Shown here piece after piece: positions 1 through 7,820 of a DNA stretch of 29,905 bases. Below the pieces are notes generated by a model. It searched no databases, was not told where the DNA came from, and saw only the letters and a program-made list of their open reading frames with translations. The position numbers were made by a program, and so were the translations under genes. The number at the start of each line of letters is the position of its first letter. Position 1 is the stretch's first letter. Source of the stretch: Chloroflexota bacterium (GTDB lineage Bacteria > Chloroflexota > Limnocylindria > Limnocylindrales > CSP1-4); contig JAJYJR010000009.1 of assembly GCA_021789355.1 (NCBI GenBank), positions 1 to 29,905 on the forward strand, in the 5' to 3' direction.

Positions 1-1218
1 GCGCGAGGCAAAGATCGCGCACAGCGCGAGCCAGAAGGGGACCGAGTCGAGCAGGTAGCGGTAGCCGAACTGCACCCAGCCGCCGCCGTAGTAGAGGAGC
101 GTCGGCAGCAGCACCAGGAGCCCCGTAAGCGCGAGCACCCGCGCCTCCGACGAGCGCAGCAGCGACCAGAGGCCCACCAGGAGCGCCGGGCTGGTCAGGA
201 TCACCGACATCCCGAGGCGGCTCGGCACGAAGAAGGGCGGCGTGGCCATCAGCTGATCCGGGCCCTTGAGGAACAGGTAGTCCAGGTTCATGGGCAGGTG
301 GACGATCGAGAAGAGCCCCTGCGCGCGGAGCGCCTCCAGGAACGGCGGCAGCGACGCCATCCCGTAGCCGGTCTCCAGCGGCGACCCGAAGCGCGCCCAG
401 TTGTACCAGAAGAAGACCAGGCCGAAGGGGACCGACGCGAGCGCGACGGTGAGGGCAGGCGCCAGCCCCTCGCGCAGTGCACGGCGCAGCCCCGGCAGGT
501 CGGTCGGACGGCCCGCCACCACCCACGCGTAGTAGGGCAGGGCGAGGAGCAGCGTGGAGCGGGTCAGGAACGCCGCCCCGCCCAGCAGGCCGAGCAGCCA
601 CGGCCGCGGGTGCTCCCGGCGCGTCTCGATCAGCGCCCAGAACGTGAGCCCCATCGCGATGATCTCGGCGGTGTGCCAGACCCCACCGCGCACCGTGATG
701 TTGAAGAGGACCGTGCCGAACCCGAAGAGGACGGCGAGCCAGAGGCGCGCGTCGAAGCGCCGGACCCCGAAGGCGCCCAGCATCGCCCAGGCCAGCGCCA
801 CGTCCACCCCGGCCAGGAACGCATTGATCAGCGGTTCGTAGGCGATCATCCGGTCCACGCCGAAGAGCGCCACGAACGGCACGAACAGGAACGCCGGGAA
901 CGGGTCGAAGGGGACGTAGACGTGGCCGCCCAGCACGATGATGTCGTTGATCGGCGGGCGCCAGTTCACGTCGAGCCAGAGATGGCCGTGCAGGAACGAG
1001 TCGGCCATCAGGAAGAAGTCCGGCCGGCCCGCGTCGAACCAGCCGCGGTTGACGATCTCCGGCACGATCCCCGCGTCGACGAGGACGGTGAGGAGCACCA
1101 GTGCGACCGGCACGCCGAGCGCGACGAGCCAGCCGGCACCCGCGCCCGGGGCCTCGAACGGCGACTCCTCGAGATCCCAGGGCTGCTCCGGGTAGCCGCT
1201 CCCGCCGGCGGAGCTCAC
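1..1218 (-). CDS. GT39/PMT-like polytopic membrane glycosyltransferase (3' end cut by window edge)
   Basis: The minus-strand frame is open from a GTG at 1216-1218 to base 1, giving at least 406 residues; the C-terminus lies outside the window. The product is strongly hydrophobic with many predicted membrane segments. An acidic first-loop motif (RPDFFLMADSFLHG, about residues 65-78) is followed by PFDPFPAFLF, which fits GT-C fold enzymes that use polyprenyl-phosphate sugars on the outer membrane face. The start is supported by GAGGAGG (cctcctc at 1229-1235 on the plus strand) 10 bases upstream and by a GTGA overlap with the stop of the flippase gene, implying translational coupling. It is the third gene of a GT2-flippase-GT-C set, so it may use the lipid-linked sugar made by its neighbours (inference). 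Acceptor and sugar are unknown. It could also be a family member with no transferase activity. Confidence 0.8.
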   Translation of the reverse strand, partial: MSSAGGSGYPEQPWDLEESPFEAPGAGAGWLVALGVPVALVLLTVLVDAGIVPEIVNRGWFDAGRPDFFLMADSFLHGHLWLDVNWRPPINDIIVLGGHVYVPFDPFPAFLFVPFVALFGVDRMIAYEPLINAFLAGVDVALAWAMLGAFGVRRFDARLWLAVLFGFGTVLFNITVRGGVWHTAEIIAMGLTFWALIETRREHPRPWLLGLLGGAAFLTRSTLLLALPYYAWVVAGRPTDLPGLRRALREGLAPALTVALASVPFGLVFFWYNWARFGSPLETGYGMASLPPFLEALRAQGLFSIVHLPMNLDYLFLKGPDQLMATPPFFVPSRLGMSVILTSPALLVGLWSLLRSSEARVLALTGLLVLLPTLLYYGGGWVQFGYRYLLDSVPFWLALCAIFASR

Positions 1219-2246
1219 GCCGGCTCGACCTCCTCGAAGCCGGGCTCACCGGCTCCCAGGTCGCGCGCCGCCTCGGCCTCCCCCGCCTCGCGCAGCGTCC
1301 CCAGCCCCCAGCGGATCCGGGCGAGCTCGATCCCCCCGAGGAGCGAGACCGGCAGCACCGTGGCGGCGTGGCTCAGGATCCCGAACGCGAGCGCGGTCGG
1401 CGCGTCCAGCCCGAGCGCGGTGGCGATCACCACCACCCCGAACTCGAACGGGCCGATCCCCGCCGGCGCCGAGGGGAGCGCGGCGCCCAGGTTGGCCGCG
1501 ACCGCCACCGCCACCAGCCCGAAGGGCGGCAGCGAGATGTGCAGCGAGGCCGCGGTCACCGCGAAGAGCCCGGCCGTCGCGAGCCAGGCGGCGAAGGAGA
1601 GCGCCAGCGCCAGCAGGACCCGCCACGGTTCGGCGGCGTCAAGGAGCGCATGGAGGAAGCGGCTCGCGATGTCGGCGGCTCGCGCCGGGAACCCGGCCGG
1701 GGCCCGCGCCACCACGGCGTCGATCCAGCGTCGCACGGTGGCGTGCGGGACCACGACCACCACGGCCACCACCGCTCCGGCGGCCAGCGCGATCAGCGTG
1801 AGCGTGACCACGATCGCGCCGTGGATCCCGACCATCCAGGTCGCCACGGCGCCCAGGGCGGCGGCCGCGATCACGTCGAGCGCACGCTCCATGGCGATCG
1901 ACCCGAGCGCCCGGCTGCGGCCGACGTGCTCGCGTGTCCCCAGCAGGTGGGCGCGCACGAGCTCGCCCAGCCGGGCCGGCAGGATGTTGTTGGCGAGGTA
2001 CCCGATCACGAGGTAGGTGAACGTGCCGCGGTAGCCGGGGCGCGGCTCGCGGGCCAGCAGGATCCGCCAGCGGATCGTGCGCCACGTGAGGTCGACGGCG
2101 AAGGGGACCAGCACCAGGGGGAGCAGCTGCACCTGGCTGCGCCCCAGCGCGTCGAGCACGCGGCCAAGGTTGATCTCCCAGAGCAGGAACGCGACCGCCG
2201 CGACGCTGACGGCAAGCCCGACCAGGGCCCGCACGCGTCCGCTCAC
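1215..2246 (-). CDS. UPF0104 / lysylphosphatidylglycerol-synthase TM-region family protein, putative flippase
   Basis: This 343-residue integral membrane protein has about eight hydrophobic segments. It carries the signatures of the family PF03706 (AglD/MprF-type membrane domain): NILPARLGELVRA at about residues 87-99, then SIAMERALDV, and LPSAPAGIGPFEFG at about 257-270. There is no soluble aminoacyl-transferase domain, so it is the membrane part only, as in many stand-alone bacterial members. Stand-alone members are often found beside dolichol-phosphate-mannose-synthase-like GT2 genes, exactly as here. A role in moving a polyprenyl-phosphate sugar across the membrane is an inference from that context. 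The start is GTG at 2244-2246; the stop overlaps the next gene's GTG by four bases. Confidence 0.85.
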   Translation of the reverse strand: MSGRVRALVGLAVSVAAVAFLLWEINLGRVLDALGRSQVQLLPLVLVPFAVDLTWRTIRWRILLAREPRPGYRGTFTYLVIGYLANNILPARLGELVRAHLLGTREHVGRSRALGSIAMERALDVIAAAALGAVATWMVGIHGAIVVTLTLIALAAGAVVAVVVVVPHATVRRWIDAVVARAPAGFPARAADIASRFLHALLDAAEPWRVLLALALSFAAWLATAGLFAVTAASLHISLPPFGLVAVAVAANLGAALPSAPAGIGPFEFGVVVIATALGLDAPTALAFGILSHAATVLPVSLLGGIELARIRWGLGTLREAGEAEAARDLGAGEPGFEEVEPA

Positions 2247-2307
2247 GCCGTCCCTCGCGCGCCGCGCCGCCGGTCACGAGGCCGCACGCGGCCGGACCAG
2301 GATCCGC

Positions 2308-3057
2308 TCACGCGGGCGGATCCGCCTCGACGCGCCGCGGGACCAGCCGCACGTCCCGGCGCAGCCCCGTGCGATGCAGCAGGAAGCGGACCACCACGCG
2401 CAGCGTCCCGAACCCGTACCGCACCGAGCGGCGGAACCCCACCGAGGAGGCCTCGCGGAAGTAGCGCGTGGGCACCGCCACCTCCGTGATGCGGAACCCC
2501 GCCGCGACCACCTGCGCCACGAACTCCTGGTCGAAGACGAAGTCGTCGCTGTTGCGCTCCCAGGCGACCGTCCGGAGCAGCCGCGCGGAGTACGCCCGGA
2601 ACCCCGTGTGGTACTCGGAGAGGCGCAGGCCGAAGGCCAGGTTCTCGGCGGTGGTCAGGAAGTGGTTGGCCAGCCACTTCCAGATCGGCATCCCGCCGGC
2701 CAGCGGGTCGCCGAGGAAGCGCGACCCCAGCACCATGTCCGCGCGTCCCGCCAGGATCGGAGCGATGACGGCCGGGATGCGCGTCGGGTCGTACTGGTAG
2801 TCCGGGTGGACCATCACCACGACGTCGGCGCCCGCCGCGAGCGCCTCCCGATAGCAGGTCTTCTGGTTGCCGCCGTAGCCCTTGTTCTGCGCGTGGACGA
2901 TCACGTCGAGCCCCAGGCGCTGCGCGATCTCCACGGTCCTGTCGCGCGACACGTCGTCGACCAGGATGATCCGGTCCACCACGTCACGCGGGATGTCGTG
3001 GTAGGTGCGCTCCAGGGTCTTGGCGGCGTTGTACGCCGGCATGACGACGATGATCAC
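2308..3057 (-). CDS. GT2 glycosyltransferase, polyprenyl-phosphate mannose/glucose synthase-like
   Basis: This is a GT-A fold family 2 enzyme of the DPM/DPG-synthase type. It has VVMPAYN at the N-terminus, ILVDDVSRD (about residues 32-40), and HPDYQYDP (about 84-91) carrying the acidic metal-binding residues, then GSRFLG. The expected reaction is transfer of a sugar from a nucleotide donor to undecaprenyl (polyprenyl) phosphate on the cytoplasmic face. No C-terminal membrane segments are seen. The chosen start, GTG at 3055-3057, begins right at the family's first beta strand and follows GAGGA; it gives 249 residues. The frame stays open to an ATG at 3220-3222, but the extra 55 residues look unlike protein and contain a hairpin-forming sequence. 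The gene lies upstream of the flippase and GT39-like genes and is probably cotranscribed with them. Confidence 0.88.
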   Translation of the reverse strand: MIIVVMPAYNAAKTLERTYHDIPRDVVDRIILVDDVSRDRTVEIAQRLGLDVIVHAQNKGYGGNQKTCYREALAAGADVVVMVHPDYQYDPTRIPAVIAPILAGRADMVLGSRFLGDPLAGGMPIWKWLANHFLTTAENLAFGLRLSEYHTGFRAYSARLLRTVAWERNSDDFVFDQEFVAQVVAAGFRITEVAVPTRYFREASSVGFRRSVRYGFGTLRVVVRFLLHRTGLRRDVRLVPRRVEADPPA

Positions 3058-3242
3058 GGGGTCCTCGATGCCTTGCGTCGGTGCAGTGCTTTCGCTTGGC
3101 TCGCCTGTCCGATACGGCACGCCGATCCGGCGAGCATGGCGCCCGGCCATCGTAGCCGGTCCCCGCTGAGACCATGGCGGGGCGTCGGCAGCGAACAGGA
3201 GCAGGCGTGCCGCCACCGGCATCAGGCCGCGCGGCGGCTGAC
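3058..3242 (-). other. Intergenic stretch with a hairpin
   Basis: If the GT2 gene starts at 3057, these 185 bases are non-coding. An inverted repeat, CCCCGC at 3161-3166 with GCGGGG at 3177-3182 (10-base loop), lies downstream of the membrane SpeE-like gene; no T run follows. A TACGAT hexamer reads on the minus strand at 3154-3149 and could serve as a -10 element for the GT2 operon, but no good -35 is visible. Confidence 0.3.
3161..3182 (-). terminator. Weak candidate terminator hairpin after the SpeE-like gene
   Basis: A 6-bp perfect GC stem with a 10-base loop sits about 60 bases past the stop codon at 3243. It lacks a U-tract, so it may only be a stabilising 3' stem or a chance repeat. 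Confidence 0.22.
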
Positions 3243-5297
3243 TCAGACGTCCGCCGTCACCAGGTCACGGTCCGCCAGCAGACGAACGTGCCGCGCGGCG
3301 ATGAAGGCCAGAGCGTAGATCGCCGCAATCAGCAGAAGCAGCGCCTGGTAACCGGTGGCCAGCGATACGTATTCCAGGACTGCCCCGACCATCGCGCCCA
3401 ACAGGTTGGACGCGAACGACATGTCCGCCGTACGGGTGTCCCGGAATGAGTAGGTGAAGACGAGGTTGGCCAGGAAGACCGGCGCAAACGCGATCCCGGA
3501 CGCCAGCGCATAGCGGAGCCACGGCGGATCCACGAGCAGTGCCGAAGGTGGAAGCGCGTAGGCGAGGGCCAGGGCGCCGAACAGGGCTCCGTACAGGAGG
3601 GCGGGCCGGCCGAGACGCAGCCGCGCGTTCACCAGGATCGCCGCGAGCACGCTCGCGAGGATGGCGAAGAAGACGAGCGCGTTCACGAGCCAGGTCGTTC
3701 CGAACAGCAGGCTGAAGGTCACGAGGCTTCGGGTCTCCAGCAGCATGAAGGCCGCACCGAGCAGGAAGAAGTGCGGACTGAAGCGGTGCAGAGAGGTGCC
3801 GCCCACGCTGGCCGCGCGCCATGTGAGAAGTCCCGCCCATAGCAGGACGAGGCACAGCGCCACGAGATAGATCGGGGCAACACCCGGGGTCAGAAGGTAG
3901 AGAAACGGCCAGTCGTCGGTCGCCGGGACCGGATCCGATCTCAGCGGACCCGGGACCGCCAGCGACGCGGTGCCTGCGGCGGAGGCGGTCGATCGCGCAA
4001 CCCCGAGCGTGCCAGGACCATCCGCAAGTGCCGCCGCCGCATCTCCCAGCTGCGGGTAGGTCGCAACCAGCGGAGCAGTCCCGAAGGTGCGTTGGAGCAT
4101 GCCGGCGAGCTTGTCGACCAGCCACTGCTGACGGTAGAAGTTGTAGACAACGAAGACGCCGCCGGGCGCGAGGTGATCACGGACACTCGCAAACGCCTGG
4201 TCAGTGAACAGGAACGACTCGAGGCGGATATTTGCCGTCGAACTCACGAGGGTCAGAGAGTCCGGCAGCGCGAAGACCACGAGATCGTAGCGCTGGTCTG
4301 TGTTCCGGAGGAACGCACGCCCGTCGTCGATGACACGACTGACCCGTGGGTCGGAGTAGGGCCGCAGTGGGTTGTCCTGGGCGCCGATGGTGGCGATCTC
4401 TGGGTCGATCTCGACCGCGTCAACGTGCTTCGCACCGTGCTGCAGAGCAATCGCGGTGTCATTTCCCGTCCCTGCACCGACGACGAGCACGTCATTGAAG
4501 GTGCGTCCAGGCAGCCACTGGTAGACCTGGTAGTAGAAGGGAAAGAGCGTCGCCCCCGGCCTAGTGGGGAAGTTCTGGTGTGGGATGCCGTTCACGTTGA
4601 CCTGCTCAACACCAGGCGTCCGGTACACGGTGATGCGGTAGTACGGAGACCAGATCGAGCCACTGGCCTGAACTATGGACAGGACTATCACTGCCGCCAT
4701 CGCGGCGCCGGCGACTGCGGACCATCGCGTGACCGGCTTCCCAATGGCCAGCAACCCGAGAAGCAACGCCACGACGGCGAACCAGATCGGTGGCGGTGTG
4801 GACATAGCGGACAGCAACGCGAAGCCTGCGATGCCGGTCATGGAGCCGGCGACGTCGACGGCGTAGGCTCGTAGGGGCGTCATCGCCGTGAGCAAGGGTC
4901 CCATGGGCAGCGCCAATGCCGCCATGAGCATCGTCACGAGGGCCACGATGACGGGCAGCACGATGAACCCCGCGTTGCTGGTGCTGGTGTCGGCCAGCCC
5001 GAAGAAGATCGCGTCAGGCGAGATGAGCTGCACGTTCAGCTCCACCGTTCCGACCACGGCGACCACGCACAGCAGCAGCAGCGCGAACGGCGGGAACGGC
5101 AAATGGCGTCCCCCGGTATGCCCTGCATTTCGGCCGTACAGAATCCCGATCCCGATCCCGAGGAAGCTCGCCATGAGGACCAGGTTGTCGAAGAAGCCGA
5201 AGTAGACGACGTTCGCCGGGATCCAGCGGATCAGCAGCAGCTCGACGAAGAGCAGCGCCGTGCTGGTGAGGAAGAGACGTAGGTCGGGACGTGTCAT
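3243..5297 (-). CDS. Polytopic membrane protein with embedded spermidine-synthase-like SAM domain
   Basis: The protein has 684 residues. The first 210 or so form six to seven hydrophobic segments. Residues 265-420 form a Rossmann methyltransferase-like domain resembling spermidine synthases: VVGAGTGNDTA (272-282), EIDPE (296-300), DDGRAFL (324-330). A conserved TDDWPFLYL element (about 460-468) leads into six to seven more membrane segments. In true aminopropyltransferases the strand after YD usually carries a D-x-x-D-P catalytic element; here it reads VVFALPDSL, so polyamine synthesis is unlikely. Fused membrane/SpeE-like proteins of this kind have no settled function. The ATG lies four bases after the stop of the upstream GT87-like gene, so the two are probably translationally coupled. 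An envelope-linked role is inferred only from its neighbours. Confidence 0.85.
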   Translation of the reverse strand: MTRPDLRLFLTSTALLFVELLLIRWIPANVVYFGFFDNLVLMASFLGIGIGILYGRNAGHTGGRHLPFPPFALLLLCVVAVVGTVELNVQLISPDAIFFGLADTSTSNAGFIVLPVIVALVTMLMAALALPMGPLLTAMTPLRAYAVDVAGSMTGIAGFALLSAMSTPPPIWFAVVALLLGLLAIGKPVTRWSAVAGAAMAAVIVLSIVQASGSIWSPYYRITVYRTPGVEQVNVNGIPHQNFPTRPGATLFPFYYQVYQWLPGRTFNDVLVVGAGTGNDTAIALQHGAKHVDAVEIDPEIATIGAQDNPLRPYSDPRVSRVIDDGRAFLRNTDQRYDLVVFALPDSLTLVSSTANIRLESFLFTDQAFASVRDHLAPGGVFVVYNFYRQQWLVDKLAGMLQRTFGTAPLVATYPQLGDAAAALADGPGTLGVARSTASAAGTASLAVPGPLRSDPVPATDDWPFLYLLTPGVAPIYLVALCLVLLWAGLLTWRAASVGGTSLHRFSPHFFLLGAAFMLLETRSLVTFSLLFGTTWLVNALVFFAILASVLAAILVNARLRLGRPALLYGALFGALALAYALPPSALLVDPPWLRYALASGIAFAPVFLANLVFTYSFRDTRTADMSFASNLLGAMVGAVLEYVSLATGYQALLLLIAAIYALAFIAARHVRLLADRDLVTADV

Positions 5298-5301
5298 GCG
5301 G

Positions 5302-6258
5302 TCACCGCAGCACCGGTTGCGCCTCGGGCACGGACGCGGGTGTGCCCCTCGACGAACCGGTCGGCAGCCACCGGCGGATGAACCGTCCGGCCTGCGGGAG
5401 CACGAGCGGCACCACGGCCACCAGCAGGGTGAAGTTGTAGAGGGCCAGCAGGGGGATCGCGATGGTAGCGGCCAGCGGCACTGTCCAGCGCCGATCGGTG
5501 AGTCCGCCCCACGTCACGATGGCGATGGCGATGATCCCGCGCAGCCACAGCGGACCGCCGATGCCGCCCGTGTAGTCACCGGCCGGGATGGTGGCGTTGT
5601 GGACGAGCGTCTGCAGCCACTGCACCCACAGTCCCGGCGCAAGGACGAAGGACGCACCCACGACGACCAGCGTCCCCAGGATCACCAGCCCCACGTTCCG
5701 CCACTCCCGGCGCACCACGAACCAGAGCACGCCGACCCCAGGGGTCACCTTGGTGAGCAGCACGAACGCCCAGGCGGCCGGGTAGCGGAAGCCGAGCACG
5801 ATCGCGGTGGCCAGCAGCACGTGGATGTTGCCCGCCTGCAGTTCGAACGCCACGATCGGGTTGGCCAGCAGGAAGATGGCGAAGGGGCCGGTCAGCGCGA
5901 TCAGCAGGCCGATCAGCAGCGCCTCCCAGATCGCGTGGAACAGCGGCCAGGAGAGGAGCGTCAGCGGCTCGATCAGCTGCCGGAACGCCGGGGAATACAG
6001 GTAGGCCCCCGGAACCCCGGCCACGGATGACGCGTAGGGGTTCGCCAGGCTCGCAGACCAGTAGACATGCGCGTCCCACCCGGCGTGCGGGTCGGTCACG
6101 AACATCGCCCACAGGACCACGCCATACGCGATCGCGATGCCGACCAGGGCAGGCTGCGCCCAGCGCGCGGCGAGCGCGCGCCATCGATCGGTGCCGCGCT
6201 CCTGGTCCGCCGCGAGCCGCGCAACGGGTCGGGTCACAGCGCGGCAGCCTACCGACAT
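5302..6258 (-). CDS. Compact GT87 (DUF2029)-like membrane glycosyltransferase, copy A
   Basis: This 318-residue hydrophobic protein has about eight membrane segments. It carries a first-loop acidic motif DAHVYW, a GAYLYSPAFRQLI element, and the block RYPAAWAFVLLTKVTPGVG followed by LWFVVRREWR. The same blocks occur in three other genes of this window (7821, 21636, 25509). GT87 enzymes such as mycobacterial PimE use polyprenyl-phosphate mannose and a loop-1 aspartate; the aspartate of DAHVYW is the likely counterpart. The protein is shorter than the roughly 400 residues usual for GT87. The start is uncertain: ATG at 6256-6258 sits in a 10-bp palindrome (cgacatgtcg, 6253-6262), while an in-frame GTG seven codons later is preceded by GGTAGG. 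It is the first gene of a two-gene unit with the SpeE-like protein. Confidence 0.82.
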   Translation of the reverse strand: MSVGCRAVTRPVARLAADQERGTDRWRALAARWAQPALVGIAIAYGVVLWAMFVTDPHAGWDAHVYWSASLANPYASSVAGVPGAYLYSPAFRQLIEPLTLLSWPLFHAIWEALLIGLLIALTGPFAIFLLANPIVAFELQAGNIHVLLATAIVLGFRYPAAWAFVLLTKVTPGVGVLWFVVRREWRNVGLVILGTLVVVGASFVLAPGLWVQWLQTLVHNATIPAGDYTGGIGGPLWLRGIIAIAIVTWGGLTDRRWTVPLAATIAIPLLALYNFTLLVAVVPLVLPQAGRFIRRWLPTGSSRGTPASVPEAQPVLR

Positions 6259-6401
6259 GTCGCGCGTTCGTCACTGGGGCAGTTGACACGGGCACCGGTA
6301 CCATCGAGTCGTTGCGCGGGCGCGATCGGGACACCACCGTCGATGTCCCGGCGTCGTCCCCCAGCGGGCATCCACCGGGCGCAGCGAGGGATGGGTGGCA
6401 G
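6259..6401. promoter_or_regulatory. Divergent intergenic region between GT87-like copy A and the flavoprotein gene
   Basis: These 143 bases separate two outward-facing genes, so promoters for both are expected here. A perfect TTGACA is at 6283-6288, but nothing resembling a -10 lies 16-18 bases downstream. A 10-bp palindrome (6253-6262) overlaps the start of copy A. No specific operator can be assigned. Confidence 0.35.
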
Positions 6402-7724
6402 GTGAGCGCATCGCAGGCAGACACGGTCGTGGTCGGCGCCGGCATGGCCGGCCTAGCCGCCGCCGACGCGCTCCGCCAGGGGGGGCACGCCGTGACCATC
6501 GTCGAGGCGGCGCCGGGCGTGGGCGGCCTCGCGAGGAGCATCCGTGTCGCGGGCGAGCCGATCGAGCCCTACTACCACCACATCTTCCCGCAGGACCACG
6601 AGACCCGCGCCTTGATCGACCGGCTCGGGCTCTCGGACCGCCTTGAGTGGCGCGAGGGCCCCATGGCCGTCATGCACGAGGGACACGCCTTCCCGTTCGA
6701 CAGCCCCCTCGACCTGCTTCGCTTCCCGCCGCTCTCGTTCAGCGCGCGCCTCCGCTTCGCCGCCGCCACCGCGATCCAGATCGCCCGTCGTGACCAGCTC
6801 CGGCTTGATCGCGCGCCTGTCTCTGCGGAGGGCCCGCGATGGTTCGGGCAGCGCGGATACGACACCATCTGGCGACCCCTGCTGGAGGCCAAGTTCGGGT
6901 CCCGGGCCGACAGGGTTCCGATGGCCTGGCTGGTGGCTCGGATCCGCCAGCGTGGCGGTTCCCGGCGGGCGACCGGCGATCGTCTCGGCTACCTGCGCGG
7001 CAGCCTCGGGACGCTTGCAGAGGCCTACGCTGCGCGGCTCGTCGCCGACGGCGTGTCGTTGCGCACGGCCACTCGAGTCCAGCGGATGCAGCGCGCCGGC
7101 GAGCACTGGGAGCTCGAGCTCGAGGCGTCGGACGGACCGAGCACCATGTCGGCGCCCTTGGTCATCGCGTGCATGAGTGGACCCGTCCTGGAGCGCCTGG
7201 TCGAACTGCCGGCGCCCTACGCCGCGGCCATGCGTGCCATCCCATACCGCGGCATCGTCTGCGCCCTGCTGGAGCTGTCCCGCCCCTTGAGCCCCTACTA
7301 CTGGGTGAACGTCACCGATCGCCTTGGTCTCGGGTGCGTGGGGATCATCGAGCACACCAACTTCATCCCTGCCGAGCGGTACGGCGGGCGCACGCTCGTG
7401 TACCTGGCGCACTACGTCGACCGCGACAGCCCGACCTGGAATGCCACCCCGGACGATCTCGTGGACGCCGTGATCCCGGCGATGCGGGCGCTCAACCCGT
7501 CGTTCCAACGCGACTGGATCGTGGACGCGCACGTCAACCGAGATCCGTTCGTTCAGCCGGTGCCACTGGTGAGTGGACCCATGTCGACGCTGCCCATCGA
7601 GACCGGGCTTCCGGGCCTGTTCCACGCGAGCCTCGCGCATGTCTACCCGGACGATCGGGGCGTGTCGAAGGCGCTGGGGCTCGGCCGCCGGGTTGCGGAG
7701 GCGGCAATCCGCCCGTTGACCTGA
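6402..7724 (+). CDS. FAD-dependent amine-oxidase/protoporphyrinogen-oxidase-fold oxidoreductase
   Basis: This 440-residue flavoprotein has an N-terminal Rossmann nucleotide-binding motif GAGMAG (about residues 12-17), an acidic residue ending the second strand (IVEAAPG), and the GGLARS element typical of the amine-oxidase/UDP-galactopyranose-mutase superfamily. No signal peptide or membrane segment is seen, so it is cytosolic. Relatives often lie in polysaccharide clusters, but substrate and reaction are unassigned. UDP-galactopyranose mutase itself is not clearly supported. The frame is open further upstream, but GTG at 6402 is the first start directly before the FAD domain; upstream codons read as low-complexity Arg/Pro sequence. 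A run of seven G (6479-6485) lies inside the coding region and is in frame. The gene is probably followed by GT87-like copy B in the same direction. Confidence 0.85.
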   Translation: MSASQADTVVVGAGMAGLAAADALRQGGHAVTIVEAAPGVGGLARSIRVAGEPIEPYYHHIFPQDHETRALIDRLGLSDRLEWREGPMAVMHEGHAFPFDSPLDLLRFPPLSFSARLRFAAATAIQIARRDQLRLDRAPVSAEGPRWFGQRGYDTIWRPLLEAKFGSRADRVPMAWLVARIRQRGGSRRATGDRLGYLRGSLGTLAEAYAARLVADGVSLRTATRVQRMQRAGEHWELELEASDGPSTMSAPLVIACMSGPVLERLVELPAPYAAAMRAIPYRGIVCALLELSRPLSPYYWVNVTDRLGLGCVGIIEHTNFIPAERYGGRTLVYLAHYVDRDSPTWNATPDDLVDAVIPAMRALNPSFQRDWIVDAHVNRDPFVQPVPLVSGPMSTLPIETGLPGLFHASLAHVYPDDRGVSKALGLGRRVAEAAIRPLT

Positions 7725-7775
7725 CGCCGCCGATCCTGGCGGCACTCATGTGTGGGATGACGATCTCTTGCGAGC

Positions 7776-7781
7776 TATAAG
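7776..7781 (+). promoter_or_regulatory. Candidate -10 element (TATAAG) upstream of GT87-like copy B
   Basis: TATAAG ends six bases before an ATG at 7788. Transcription from it would start at about 7788, which would make that ATG leaderless or give a short leader to the ATG at 7821. No consensus -35 is seen at the matching spacing. Confidence 0.3.
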
Positions 7782-7810
7782 GAGCATATGATCGTCGCCG
7801 CCACCAGGAG

Positions 7811-7816
7811 AGGAGG
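7811..7816 (+). promoter_or_regulatory. Shine-Dalgarno AGGAGG deciding the start of copy B
   Basis: The strongest ribosome binding site seen in the window lies four bases before ATG 7821 and downstream of the alternative ATG 7788. This argues for the shorter protein. Confidence 0.5.
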
Positions 7817-7820
7817 GACG

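Noticed and set aside
298..2016. Long plus-strand open frame of 572 codons
   Set aside because: It is antisense to the GT39-like and flippase genes and translates to Arg/Pro/Glu-rich sequence with no domains, a usual artefact of GC-rich DNA.
6283..6288. Perfect TTGACA as a -35 box for the flavoprotein gene
   Set aside because: No -10-like hexamer lies 16-18 bases downstream (the sequence there is gagtcg), so no promoter can be called from it.
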